Source: Thalassia testudinum
Lineage: Eukaryota; Streptophyta; Magnoliopsida; Alismatales; Hydrocharitaceae
Direction: 5' to 3'
Assembly (NCBI GenBank): GCA_037157565.1
Contig: JAZHRO010000024.1
Coordinates: 15,134,501 to 15,198,500, forward strand
DNA length: 64,000 bases
In this document: positions 33,591-45,101 of the stretch, one piece after another
Layout of the letters: each line of letters opens with the position of its first letter
Position numbering within the stretch: position 1 is the stretch's first letter
Notes under the pieces: model-generated
What the model saw: the letters and a program-made list of their open reading frames with translations, nothing else
Told to the model about the DNA's origin: nothing
Databases searched by the model: none
Position numbers and translations under genes: made by a program

Positions 33591-35202
33591 TACCCCCATG
33601 CCTAGCTTTTACTAGTCCCTTAGCAAAATTTCAAAGTTTTAACTTCCATTCTAGACCCTGAGTGTCTGTCAACAATGATAGGTGCTTCTCCTTTTGTGAT
33701 TAGGTAGGAATGCCAATAATAGGCCTAAAGGTACTCAAGTACCAACCAACATCCGAGCCTGTTCTGCTTTAGCCTCAGTCCTCCGCAAAGGTTTTTACGG
33801 CCCACAAAAACTAACCCAGGGTTTGTTGGACTCCGCGATTAAAGCACCCGTGCTTGAGATATTTTTAGCCTAAGTTCAGTTTGCAGTGCGTTTTTGTAAG
33901 AGAGAGATAGAAGATTTATTTGTTTGGAGAGCTTTTCTCTCTCTTTTCTTTTTATTTCTAGCTTCGGATTAGCTTCTCAACACGGTCTGTATCGGATTCC
34001 TCATCCCCATCATCAATCCTCAAGGGTTCCTGGCTTTCGAGATTTCGAGATAATCTCGCCCATGGCAACCCCCAGAACCCTGGCTTTCGAGATTTCGAGA
34101 TAATCCCGCCCATGGCGTTCCGTGGCCGAATTCAGCCCCTGGCGATCGACATTTCGTGATAATGCCGCCCATGGTATCTGAACCAGCAGAGTGCTTACCT
34201 GCCCCCAGTAGGATATTTAAATATCCTAAGAGACAAGCACCGAGGAGACGATACGTTGTTACGCATCTTCGAGGGGAATTTCCCGCCTCTCCGCGCTGGG
34301 AACTCGTCCAAATCAATTTGTGTTGATTGGCCTCTCCTAATCTAGGTGACTTTTGTAGAACATTAAACGCTTTTGCGTGATTTGGATGTTTATGCGTACT
34401 GAACTAGACTGTGTGTGAATTTGGGGTGCTTAGGTTACCGAATCCCGCAAACCGGAGGTCAGTTAGCGAGGCCGAATACTTCTTAAGCCTTAGACCTAAT
34501 ACTTAAGCTTCGCATTTTCCTCAACCTCTTGAGGATTATCCAGATTTTAACGGATACGTGAATTTTTTAAGTTAAAGATTCTAGCCCAAGAGGCCTAAGA
34601 CCAGCATTCCCGCTAATCTCTTGTTATGTTTCCTTAGCACTTTTTCTTTTGTTTCTTTTCTTGATCCGGTCTAGAACTTTAGTTAATTCCTTAATCTTTT
34701 ACTAATGACTATTTCTTTTTCTTTTTCATTTTGTGCTCCTTTTTTCATTTTTGCTCTTTTTCTCCTCCTTATGAATATGTGGCTCACAAAATTTCCTCCC
34801 TCCCCCCATTTTTTGTTCTTTTTCATAATTTTTCAATTTTTTTGTGTTTTTGACATATGCAAATTTTTTTGTATGTGAGAATCCTTCTGATTTTTTCTTG
34901 GTTCTGTATGTATGCACTTTATCACCCCCCCATGCCTAAGTTTTGCAATGTCCTCATTGTAAACAAAGGGTGTGAATTAGTGTTGAGGTCAGGGGCTTAG
35001 AACAGGATATATCGGGTTGGTGAATGGGTCGTAAATGACTGATGCGGATGATTTCAAGCTCTGATACATGTACTAGATGTGGAATCAACTGTCTAAGGCT
35101 GGTCTCAAGGTGCAATAGACGTGGAGTCCAGATGGATAATCAAACGGGTCTCTGTGTTTGGGATGACGGGTTGCCTCCCGTTGAGCGCTAAATTTAATGC
35201 CT
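33591..35202 (-). other. 3' internal region of element F
   Basis: The polypurine tract AGGCATGGGGGTA (minus strand, 33603-33591) abuts the 3' LTR. Three units with GCCATGGGCGGGATTATC and TCGAAA lie at 34021-34173, as in B. A second G-run motif (ATGGGGGGGTG, near 34925-34935) follows AATGAGGACATTGC, and an AGCGCT...GGGAGGCAACCCG motif lies near 35168-35190. All parallel element B in order. Confidence 0.65.
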
Positions 35203-36834
35203 TCAGCTGAGCGGAAAATGGGGTGGAGAGGGAGTGGTCAAATCAATGGAATTTTGAAAAACAAGCACCTTAATTAAGAGCCTGGTTGGTCCAACCAGGT
35301 GCTTGTTAAGATCAGCGGGCTGATGATGCAGCCCGAACCCAATAAGTCTGGTGGGTTGATAGATGTAGATCAGCAGATTCGGAACCCACCATATGCATTG
35401 AAGTTCTGATTTATATGGAAGTGAAAACTCGGGTTCAGGCTGAGTCGAATCATCCTGGTCAAAGTAGGGTTCCGAAAAATTATCCATGTAAGGTGTGGAA
35501 TCCCTACAGGGGTGATCAAAGGATGGAGGCTCCTGATTTGTGGTCTGATCAGTACCCGATACCCGGTCTAGATATGGAGTTGAATCATCTGCAAACGGCT
35601 CAGTGAGAGGTGAATTAGAATAAAAATTGAGTTCGGTTGCGGGTCGGGGTGGGGAACGGGATTTGATTGGTTCTGTATATGTGGAGCAGGTGGCTTCAAA
35701 GAAGATTGACATGTTATAATCAGGAGGCAGATTTTCTCCGATGTTATGGTCAGATTCGAAATCGTCGGAGAGTTTGCGAAAATCAAAATTTGAATGAGAT
35801 TCTAGATGATGAGTTCCACCATAGAATAAATCATATGTTGTATATTCAGCAGCCTGACTGGGATCTAGCCTAAATGTTAATTCTGAGCTTAAAAGGGTAT
35901 CCTTATCTGGTAGAGGCTCAAATTCTAAGCTAGTAGGGCAGACCCAATTGAAACCCTGCCGGTCCAACTCCTCGATTTCTGTGTCGTAGATTGTCATGAC
36001 TTCCGCAAAATCGATTCGTTCCTCTGAGGAAGTTGACGAGGGATATTCATCAAATCGAGGCCCAAAATCATATTCTTCATTAAGAGATTGATTTTCTTCA
36101 TCTGGGGCCTTGAATTCTTCAAAATATGTTTCAGATCTAGGTTCTAGGCTTAGGATGTGGGTTGAATTACTAGAATTTAGGTCTGAATAACCTTCGAGGG
36201 TCACCTTATCAGAATAAGGGACGGAATTTACATCCTCTAGAGGTTCAGTTCTACTCTCATACTTGCAGGGGTCTTGGGATTCTAAAATGGGCTCATCATG
36301 GTCTTTTCCTGCATTTGGAGCTTCCCAACCTTCTTCAATATCAGTTGCATTATACTCCATCTGGGTTGGGAATCCACAACCATTTTGTGCCTCAACCCCG
36401 AGATCAGATTTATCCTCGATGTTGTCCCAAGATAGTTCATCCTCTGTTGGTGGTATGTACGGGTATTTCTGATCAATCACTTGTTTTATTAATCTCATTA
36501 TCTCTTCCCGTTTTTCAAGACTATCTTGGTGTTGCTTCCAAAGTCGAGGATTTGTCATACATTGAAGGTATTCACTATTGTGCAATTTTTCTATCTCAAT
36601 GTATGCAGTAATGAGCAAGTCACGGGTTGATCCTTTGTTGGCTTCTGCTAATAGTACTTGGGCACAAGTTATGACAAAGGTTGTGGTTGTTGGGACATCA
36701 ACCTGAATGTTTCCTACTGTTGTTGAGGTTTCTTCATTTTCATAGAATCTCATGGCATCCTCAATCATTTTATCTCTCATGGATCTCTGATATTCAGGTT
36801 TCTTGAATGGTAGTCCTAGGTGGTTTGGCTGCAT
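35203..36834 (-). CDS. Intact 543-residue ORF of element F, unknown protein
   Basis: The minus-strand frame is open from ATG 36834 to the stop at 35203. It aligns along its length with the broken ORF of B. Best conserved are the N-terminal 120 residues (FKKPEYQRSMRDKM, VDVPTTTTF, TRDLLITAYIEIEKLHNSE, QKYPYIPP), a motif SNSTHILSLEPRSETY in the middle, and the C-terminus (WWVPNLLIYIYQPTRL, GFGLHHQP, LVGPTRLLIKVL). The middle is acidic and low in hydrophobic residues, probably disordered. No zinc knuckle, protease, polymerase or integrase motif, signal peptide or clear membrane span is visible. It lies between leader and polypurine tract, where gag-pol would be in an autonomous element. It may be a diverged Gag-like protein or one acting with a helper element in trans; this is inference. 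Confidence 0.7.
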   Translation of the reverse strand: MQPNHLGLPFKKPEYQRSMRDKMIEDAMRFYENEETSTTVGNIQVDVPTTTTFVITCAQVLLAEANKGSTRDLLITAYIEIEKLHNSEYLQCMTNPRLWKQHQDSLEKREEIMRLIKQVIDQKYPYIPPTEDELSWDNIEDKSDLGVEAQNGCGFPTQMEYNATDIEEGWEAPNAGKDHDEPILESQDPCKYESRTEPLEDVNSVPYSDKVTLEGYSDLNSSNSTHILSLEPRSETYFEEFKAPDEENQSLNEEYDFGPRFDEYPSSTSSEERIDFAEVMTIYDTEIEELDRQGFNWVCPTSLEFEPLPDKDTLLSSELTFRLDPSQAAEYTTYDLFYGGTHHLESHSNFDFRKLSDDFESDHNIGENLPPDYNMSIFFEATCSTYTEPIKSRSPPRPATELNFYSNSPLTEPFADDSTPYLDRVSGTDQTTNQEPPSFDHPCRDSTPYMDNFSEPYFDQDDSTQPEPEFSLPYKSELQCIWWVPNLLIYIYQPTRLIGFGLHHQPADLNKHLVGPTRLLIKVLVFQNSIDLTTPSPPHFPLS

Positions 36835-38025
36835 ATTTGGATCAGGTGGTGGAATCAAGATGTAGAATCAGAGTTTGAATCAAGATGTGTTATGAAGCGA
36901 TTAGATCTGAATAATGAGTCCCACTGAAAATGAGTGTGTGCTCTAAAGAGAAAAGATGAGGGACTGGAGATGTTCTTGACCCAATCAAGATACCCAAAGA
37001 TGTTTGGATGACTATGGAGGTTCGGGGCGGATGGACCCCTGGATCCGAAGATCGTCCACCTGAGAATTATCTGGGCAGCCAGAGAGGGAGAGTCCCGCAA
37101 AGACCCCTACACGGTAGAGCGTCCCTACGGGTTATAGGGTTTCCCCCACCCGACCACTCTTGTCACTGAGATTCCAGGTAGACCAGAATGGGGACCTTGA
37201 CCTCTTAAGTCTATCACTTTTTTATTTCAAAGGTGCTTTTAGGGTTCTCACTTGAACTTTAGATGTTTTTGGTATTGTAACCTAATTTAGAGGTTGGTTG
37301 ACCCAAGGGGTCAACTTCACCTGACCTGTCCTATAGATGGCAGAATGATTCTAAGTTTGGAGCCTAGAGATCACCCTGATTTGACTCCCAGGTTATTAGG
37401 TCCAAAAATTTTAAAATTCAAGTGATTTTAGAGCTCAATTTTAGGGTTTGTCTTATTTAGCTCTCTTCAATCAAGGGCTTGGGTAGCACACTGATGCGGG
37501 AGGGTTTATTTCCTTTTATACAGGCATGTGTGACTAGCGCTTCAAGACCCTAATGTGGAAACCCTAATTTGGTTCTATTTTCAATCCTCTTTTTCTTTTT
37601 CACAAAAGTTCTCTTTGGACTTATAAATAAGAAGTGTGTGGTCCGCCGAGATTAAGCGTTATTTCAATTAAGCACAAGAATTTGTAGGATGGAATCTAAA
37701 AAAAATCACTCCAACTTCAAGAATATTTGCAGACATTTTCGCAAAATCAGGAAATGTTTTGCCTTAGAGATGGTGATTACTATATAAAAAAGGCAATTGA
37801 TTCCTAAATTGATTTTCTTCCTTTTGTCTTTCAAAGATTAGGGGATGATTAAGGAAGATAAGAAATTACCTGCCCTGGAGTGGTTGACTTGCGGGAGAGA
37901 TTTTCTCATGAAGTACCTGCAAGATCACATCAAAGCAAGGTAGGGCAAGTTAGTGTTCAATATGATAAAAAGAATGTAGAGACTAGTGGTAAATTTCGCA
38001 TTGCTCCCCGGCAACGGCGCAAAAA
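36835..38025 (-). other. Leader and primer site of element F
   Basis: Next to the 5' LTR the minus strand reads TTTTTGCGCCGTTGCCGGGG (38025 down to 38006). This is the tRNA-Asp site with one G missing (TGCGCC instead of TGGCGCC). The leader segment 36955-37200 matches that of B. No other ORF of note. Confidence 0.7.
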
Positions 38026-40739
38026 TGTTCGCGACGCTTTTGTGCGATTTGTTAAAAGATAATATCGTGTTGTAGTATAGCCGACAAAGCGCTCAAACAA
38101 ATAGAGAATTTTATTACTCGAAAATCGGAGCATCCGAGGTCGAACACAGGGAGCAAATGGAATTTACTACTAATCAAAATGTAATTAACACTCTAATTTA
38201 CTCAAAATGTTAATTCAAATATGAATGTATGCGATTAAAAGTAATTAGGACAAAAAATATGAAATTGGACGTCTGATCTGGTGATCAGACGTCTTAAAAG
38301 TATTTTCCCCTTTTCCTTCTTCTGATCTTGCTTTCTTTCTTCTTTCTCTTCTTTTCTTGCAAAGGCTTCTTCTTCCTGCCTTTGTATCTTTACTCTTGTT
38401 TCTTCTCCTGCCTTGCCTTCCTTTTTTCTTCTTCTTCTTCTGATCTTTGTTGTCTTCACTTGACCTCTCTTTCGTTCTCTGCCTTGCTTCTGCCTCTTCC
38501 CTGGTCTCCTTCGCTCAGTTTCTTCTTCTGCTTCTTCTCTTCTCCTTACGGCTAAGTCTCTCCACGCTCAGTCTGCCTGCACAGGAGAAAAACCTATCCT
38601 TTTCCCTCTACCCGCGTGTCTCTCTCTCTCAGCAATTCACTCAGGGACGCTCTCCCAGAGCCACACAGATAATCGGGTCGGATCGTACCTGGGACCAGGT
38701 GCACCTGCAGGTGGTGTGATGCGTGAGGAGTACTGAGGTTTAGGTCAGGTCGGATCCCACCAGATCCGCGAGATCAAGCCGAGGACGAGGCGGGTGTGAG
38801 GGCAGGTGAGGGACCTCACCCCTGTGCTTACGGAGGCATTAAGGTAATATCACAAATTCAATTTATGGCGCAGCGGCGCCTCGTCTCTCCACGATGTGGG
38901 ACTAAAGCCTCTGCCCTGATTTCGCGCGCGCCCGCAGACTTTGCGTGTCATCCCCACAGCTGCTGGCTTTGCTTGCGCTCCTTGCTGGACCAGGGCACTT
39001 CGCGACACTCGCACGACTACGCAGCACCTGCAGCCTGGGAACCCTGGTGCCTGGAGCTGCTACGGAGCTTCTTCAACTGTTGTCCATGGCGGCAAGAGCG
39101 TCGACACTGTCAGACACAAAACGAGCCTCTAGGCCCAATCAGACCAGCTAGAGACCTTCGCCGTGGCACGGCGAAGGCGGTGGACGATGCTGCAGGCCGT
39201 GGGATGGCCTAGGCGTGCGTGCCTAGGTCAACCTGTGGCCGGAGGTGTGGGGTTGGTCGGGGGGTTATTGTTGAGGTCTGGAGTGGCAGTGGAGGGGTGG
39301 AATGAGTTCCTGGTGGTGAGGCGTTGCTCACTAGAGGGTTGGTGAGCCGTGTGAAGGGGCGGAGTGGTGTGGGCGGCTCGCCGGAGGGCGGTCGGAGGCA
39401 AGGACGATGAAGGTGGTTAGGCACTGTCAGAGGGTAATTGGATAAAATAGTAGGGGGAGAAAAGAGAGGGGACTGTGGAGAAGGTATTTGGCCTAACTAC
39501 AGGGATGAAGGGGGACGAAGAGGCGAACAGCAGTACCTGCTGTCGCCAGAGAAGATGCTGCCCAGTGGGGGAGAACGGCGGCAACGACGGGGCTGAGGCG
39601 GCGTGCGCGGGTATTGCACGACGCGAAGGAGAATCAGGAAGATAACTCTGCCACTGGTTTTGTGGTAGAGCGAAGTGGGAGGGGAGGGGGGCTCGCCGGA
39701 GCTTGTTGGGAATTTTGGCCGGGCAGGAGGAGATGAATTGGAGGTGGAAACTTGGCCAAATCAAGCTAAAGATGAGCGGTCGGAGGTGTAGTCTCTTTTA
39801 TAGGCACTGGGCCGGTTATTCAGGGCGTGGAAGGCACGCAATCGTCTGAGGTCGGTCGCCGGAGATGGAAAGAGTTTAGATACCCAAATCCCTCGTGCGC
39901 TCACACGAGAGAGTGGGTTCACACCAGGGATCAAGATTGGCCTCAGATGGAAGGGAATTCCTCAGAGAATCTCCCTTCCATTTCTGGGAGGGGATCTCTG
40001 AGGAATCAGAGAGGATTCCCTCTCAAATCCTCGCCAGAGTAGGATTCTGCCCCAATAATGGCAGCAGGACCTGATTGCAAAGGTGGCGAGGAAGTTAGGG
40101 GGCTTTCTGTTATGCTTTTCAAAAGATAGGGACCCAATTGTGATTTGGGTGTACTAAATTGCAGAGTAGGTCAAGATGACCTCCCCTTAGGTCCAAATTT
40201 TGGTACAAACCTAATTTTGACCTAAGGAATCCATTGGTGAAGTTGGATTTTAGGTTTGACCTCGTTTGACTGGACATTTTGCATAAAAACCTAAATTAGG
40301 TTAATTGATGAACTAGGACCCTAATCTAGGTCAAACTGGGTTCCAAAGGCCAAATTAAGTGTTCTAAACCCTAGGGGATATTTTTCCATGATTTTTAGAG
40401 GGTTTAATTGATTTTTATCCTGACCGGAACCTTATTGAATTAAGCGGGTCTGTTTTAGGATTACCACATGTCATTTACTTCCTAGATTGCACATGAACTC
40501 ATTTCTGATTGTCTCAACCCAATTTTTATCTCATTTAAACCTTTTGACCTGTGTTTTGCCTCTGAGAAATCCTGTTTATGTACTGCAATGGTAAAATTAC
40601 AGTTTTAACCTTTAATTCATGTTTTCTTCTCAGAGCACTTATTTCTTCATTTAGGCCTTCTTCTAGGTTATGTAGGAGCTTTTATCTTCTTTATTGGATC
40701 AAAATGAGCTAGTTATGGCTTATGATGAGGCTCTCATCA
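38026..40739 (-). repeat. 5' LTR of element F
   Basis: Minus-strand start TGATGAGAGCCTCATCATAA at 40739, end CGCGAACA at 38026. Same modules as the 3' LTR, including the GACGTC pair (38268/38288). Confidence 0.92.
38861..38902 (-). promoter_or_regulatory. USE/TATA module, 5' LTR of F
   Basis: GTCCCACATCG on the minus strand (38902-38892), a 24-nt gap, then CATAAAT (38867-38861). Unchanged from the 3' LTR despite LTR divergence elsewhere. Confidence 0.5.
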
Positions 40740-40744
40740 CCGCC

Positions 40745-43700
40745 CTCCTTCTTCCTCTTAAGAGGTCTCTATCACTCCAGATTCTCTTGAAAACAATGGG
40801 GGTTCTCAGAGATTAGAGTTGGGGGTTCTCTAGGGGACCATAACCCTTTAGAGAAATGCAATTAATCTCACTAATTGCATGGATGATCTACACTTCCGTC
40901 CATCGAGGAAATATTAATAATAAAACAGGTCTTTACACATATGTTTTAAATACCACATTATTATCTTTGCATTTTATATCCATACCCTCAGTAAAATTTA
41001 AATTGATCACTCTAGTTATGGGTATTACATGACAGTTTATTAACTTATTATTATTTAATTATATCTACACGTATGTTTACACACGTAAATCCATACATTA
41101 AATTTTAATCTGACATATTACTCTTTAGACCTCTTCAAAAGATTACTGACTTCCACCATTTGGTATATCTGAGAGGAGAGGAATGCACGAGTTCACAGAG
41201 AAACAAGCAAGCCGTCAAGCATTTTAGCTAAGGACATTATTTCAAGTCCAAATCATTTGATGCAATTTTATATCTACATGTATTGTTGTATTTCATGTTG
41301 TACGGGGTGCTCTGCATCCCGACGCTGGTCGATTGACCTTTTTGAGTGAATGCTTACCCTTTACTCGGGAGAGAGAGAGAGAAAAAAAAAAGTATTGGGT
41401 GGTCGGCATACGTATGCTTGGAAAAATGTTCTCAATCAATTCGTACATTAATGGGAGGTGGACCTATTTAGATATTGCGTGTCGAAGCACAACACAGGTA
41501 GGCCGTAGCCACCTCTCTCTCCTTTTTGGATTTGGTTGGTGAAATATATAAAGGAAAGGGAAGGGGAAGTGCTCCTCAAGCAAAAGCTAAACATGTAGGC
41601 CCACGTACTAACTGTTATTGTGCCTTCCAACTATAAAGGCAGCAAATTCTCCCATTTGAGGGTTGAACTCCCTATTTTACAATTCTAATTCAGAAAAATT
41701 CCTCGTGATAACCACTCAATCAACATGGACGAAGAAATGATTATCCAAATTGCTTGAATCAAAGTTATCACGTATTAAAATCAGTCCAACACGACTTGTT
41801 GCTAAGTTAATTTGCCGAACTTGTTGTGTGATACTCTTTGTAGGAGTTTTACGATCCTTGTCTCCCAAAGTCCCAATTTGTGTACAAGCTCCAACTCCTT
41901 AAGCTATGGATTTTCCAAACTCTCGACTTCTGCCTCATAAGTAAAAATCTCCGTCCCTTGTACATGCCTTCGATGATCCCTTGCTTTGATCTCACATACT
42001 ACCTATTCTTCTTACAAAGTACATCACGAACTCTCTCTACTTTTCATGACGTGCTCATGCTTATTTGCCCTTCAATTCGGTCAATCTGATGATGTTAGGC
42101 TTTTAACCTATATTGATTGAGCCTCCGTGAACTTCTTTCTTAATCCTTTATAATATCTTTTTTTGTTAAATTTAGATGAAAATTTTCTCCCTTATCATAT
42201 CCCTAGATTTCTCTCACACCTGGCTTAGCCTTTTTATTGTTTGGGCGTTTAAACGATGCCGAGCTTCTTCGGCCTCTTATTTGTTGCTTCTGCTTGCGTT
42301 AACCTGTAGGTATTTAGAGATTATAACAGGATCGAAAGGCAACCAAAGATGATTCTTTGTTAATAAAATGCCACTCGGTAAACTCGCAGCGGGCCCATTT
42401 ATTCTTTTGCCGAGAGGCCCGATAAGAGCCCACTGCGAAAAAGTTCTGAAATTCTGATGGCAAGATCCGATGCATATATTTGATTGATGCAGGCGGAGCT
42501 TTTTATCTGGATCATTAGCTGGTTGATTTAAACTTTAATGATGTTGAAAGAGAATCGACGGTTATCGTTTTCGACGCAAAGGCTCCTTACCCGATAGATA
42601 CGTGCTGCTAATTAAGCTCATGCTTTTCGTAAGAGATTAGCGGATAGGGTTCGGATGGTTTAGTTGGGTTTTGAGAAAGGTTTGCCTGTGCGTGTGCATA
42701 ATTCCATTCTTATTAAAAGGTGGTCTAAGTAATATTACGATAACAAAACAAAAGGTTTGGCGTTCGACGTAATTAGTTTGTAACCTGCTCTTACATTCCT
42801 GTTTTTCTTTTTTCCTTTTTTTTTTGCAAGGAGCCTGTTCTTACGTTCTATTACGCCGAACTTACTTCCTGTATGATCTGTGACTCCGTTGGATCGAAGA
42901 TGGAATAAATTATTAATAAAATGTAAAGAAATGTTTTTAACATGTATAGATCGTAGGTTTGGTGAGTTTTATATCAATGCTCATCCTCTCAGAGTTAAAT
43001 ATTATCAATAATTTTTATATTTAAAATAAATATCATCGGTAATTTTTAATTTTAAATTAAATATTAATTAATTTTTAGTTATATATAAAAATTACCGATG
43101 ATTTCTTAATTATTCGATGGATGTTAAATTCTACCACATACATCGTAAGGTATGAATGATCTTCATGTGACCATAATAAATATTACTAATGATTCAAACA
43201 CACCGATTTATTTATCTGGTACATCCCAGCAGAGAGAGTAAGTATACTAGAGAAACACATGACTGGATTCTCACTTTTAAGTTATATTTTATATTATAAA
43301 ATATATTTTCCTGCCAGCATCTTAAATTATTTGCTCCACTTAGACGTTACACTACTAAAAAGTCACAACAATTGAGCATGTCTTCTTCAATTTTTACTCT
43401 CATGCCAAATTCGAACCCCCCGCCCTTTTTTTCCTCTTTCTTCAAGACTTCGACTTTGGTTTTCCAGTCTGGTGGATGGCAGTCGATTATTTCATTGGAA
43501 CCAATCAAATATGGCATGATGTGTCACCAGGGAGGAAAGCTTCCCCCACAGCTCCAACCTGGACCTACGCTGGCGTTCCTCCTCCAAAGAGAGATATATT
43601 GATTACACTACTTTCAAGTTCGCGAGCTCTTCTTCCCTCTCTTGGAAAGGGGAAAGAAGCTAATGAAGATGGCAGTTTTCTCAAAAATCACAGGCAATGG

Positions 43701-43818
43701 AGAGATGACAGAGATGGACTTCAATATGAAAGACCATCCCCCTTCTCTCCAACACAAGAAGTTGAACCGATGTCTTGCCATCTCCTCAACCACGCCAGCC
43801 ATTCTCTAGGATAGATAT
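40745..43818. other. Intergenic region between element F and a MITE; no supported gene
   Basis: The segment 40745-40960 is the continuation of the F target site. A GA run followed by A10 lies near 41367-41391. AT-rich stretches dominate 42900-43370. The frame 43476-43814 (112 residues, MAVDYFIGTNQIWHDVSPG...) starts at an ATG but matches no family I know and has no visible gene context. Confidence 0.35.
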
Positions 43819-43821
43819 TTA

Positions 43822-44183
43822 GGATTAATTTATTTGAAGAGTTAAGAAAATAATATTAAAAAATATAAAATTAATATTAATCTTTAATTATATTTACTTA
43901 TAGAGTGATATTAATATCAATTTATATTTACTTAAATTGATATTAAATTAGAATGTTAATTCTTATAATATTTACTTATTAGTGGTAAGTATTTGAATCA
44001 GAAATTACAAGAACACAATAAAATCATGGGACTTGAACATTGTCCGACACCAATAGCAACTACTGTTAAACAAATCAGTATTAAAAATTTTTAATTCGTG
44101 TTAGCTAAAATAAAATTAACCTTCTAAATAAATAAAGATTAATCCTTCAAAAAAAGAAATTAACTTCTCAAATAAATTAATCC
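43822..44183. mobile_element. Tourist-like MITE (PIF/Harbinger type)
   Basis: Inverted ends GGATTAATTTATTTGA and TCAAATAAATTAATCC (about 24 bp matching) are flanked by TTA on both sides (43819-43821 and 44184-44186), the TWA target duplication of Tourist elements. The inside is AT-rich and non-coding. Confidence 0.7.
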
Positions 44184-44981
44184 TTAAGTTTCATTTTGCA
44201 GGTGGAATCGTGAAAGTAGATAAATTGATGGAAATGATTATCTTTTCTGTTCGACTGTAGTAAGTGTGACTTTGTTCTCATGGGAGAAGTTGGAGCAAGC
44301 CATACAAGGGTTGGTTGGATCGGAGTTTGGGATGTTGAAGAAGCCACTCAGAGATATGTGAAACGACCCAATTCTAGAATTACAGACCCAATCTCAGGAG
44401 AACCATATCCCATCGTTTCCAAAAGCCGAACCCGTATTACCGGACCTATAGTCCCACCAACCAAACACAAAATTAATATCTCCTTGCTGGCTCCGATTCA
44501 CAAGCCCTACCTCTCAACACCTCTGGCTTCCAAATCATTGATATTTAATATCAAATAAATATCATTGATATTACAACAAACCATTGATCATTTTTATCTT
44601 TATAATATTTTATTTAAATTTTTATATTTTATAAAAAAATAAAAAATATATCTCTCTCTAAGATTTTTTTTTTTTAATCAAGGAAAGAAACAAATATCCC
44701 TTTTTCCGGCCCCCACTGGAGGAGGGTACCGGTAACTTTTTGTCTCCAGTGGCGCTGTCCCCTCCCCACGTCCCCGATCGTACGGCTCCCTCATACCACC
44801 ACCTTGCCGCCACGCCGCCCCCTCGATCCCCCCACCACCCAACCCAACTCCCATCCGTCCGATCCCCATCCAACGGCCTCCACTCCCCTCACTCCTACCC
44901 AGACAACAAAAACCCCCACTCGTCCCCTCCCCATCCCCTCAACAATCGCCAGAGCAGAGGTAGCAGAGCGACCCTCCTTCC

Positions 44982-45101
44982 ATGACCCTCAGCTGCAAGA
45001 GCTGTTGGGTCTGGGAAAGGCAGAGGACACGACCCGCGATCTACCCTTCAAGCACTCGAGGAGGAAGAGGAGCGCCGTTGGCACGACCCACATGGAGGTG
45101 A
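44982..45101 (+). other. Upstream ORF overlapping the GATA start codon
   Basis: ATG 44982 opens a 39-codon frame ending TGA 45099-45101, ten bases past the start (45092) of the GATA coding region and in another frame. If the transcript begins upstream of 44982, this would be expected to lower translation of the GATA protein. The transcript start is unknown. Confidence 0.45.

Larger units (their letters stand above)
30875..40739 (-). mobile_element. Full-length non-autonomous LTR retrotransposon F (Athila/Tat-like), relative of B
   Basis: A 9865-bp minus-strand element has LTRs of 2716 bp (30875-33590, 3' LTR) and 2714 bp (38026-40739, 5' LTR) and the perfect duplication CCGCC (30870-30874 and 40740-40744). 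Its layout matches B: tRNA-Asp-type primer site, conserved leader, one long ORF without pol domains, triple repeat, polypurine tract. By eye its LTRs differ by several percent, clearly more than those of B, so it is the older insertion, yet its ORF is intact. Its LTR start (TGATGAGAGCCTCATCAT) is nearly that of B, while its 3' end (GCGTCGCGAACA) differs. Confidence 0.93.

Noticed and set aside
43476..43814. 112-codon frame starting MAVDYFIGTNQIWHD
   Set aside because: No family recognised, no supporting splice or promoter signs; overlaps a frame of similar length on the same strand. Left unannotated.
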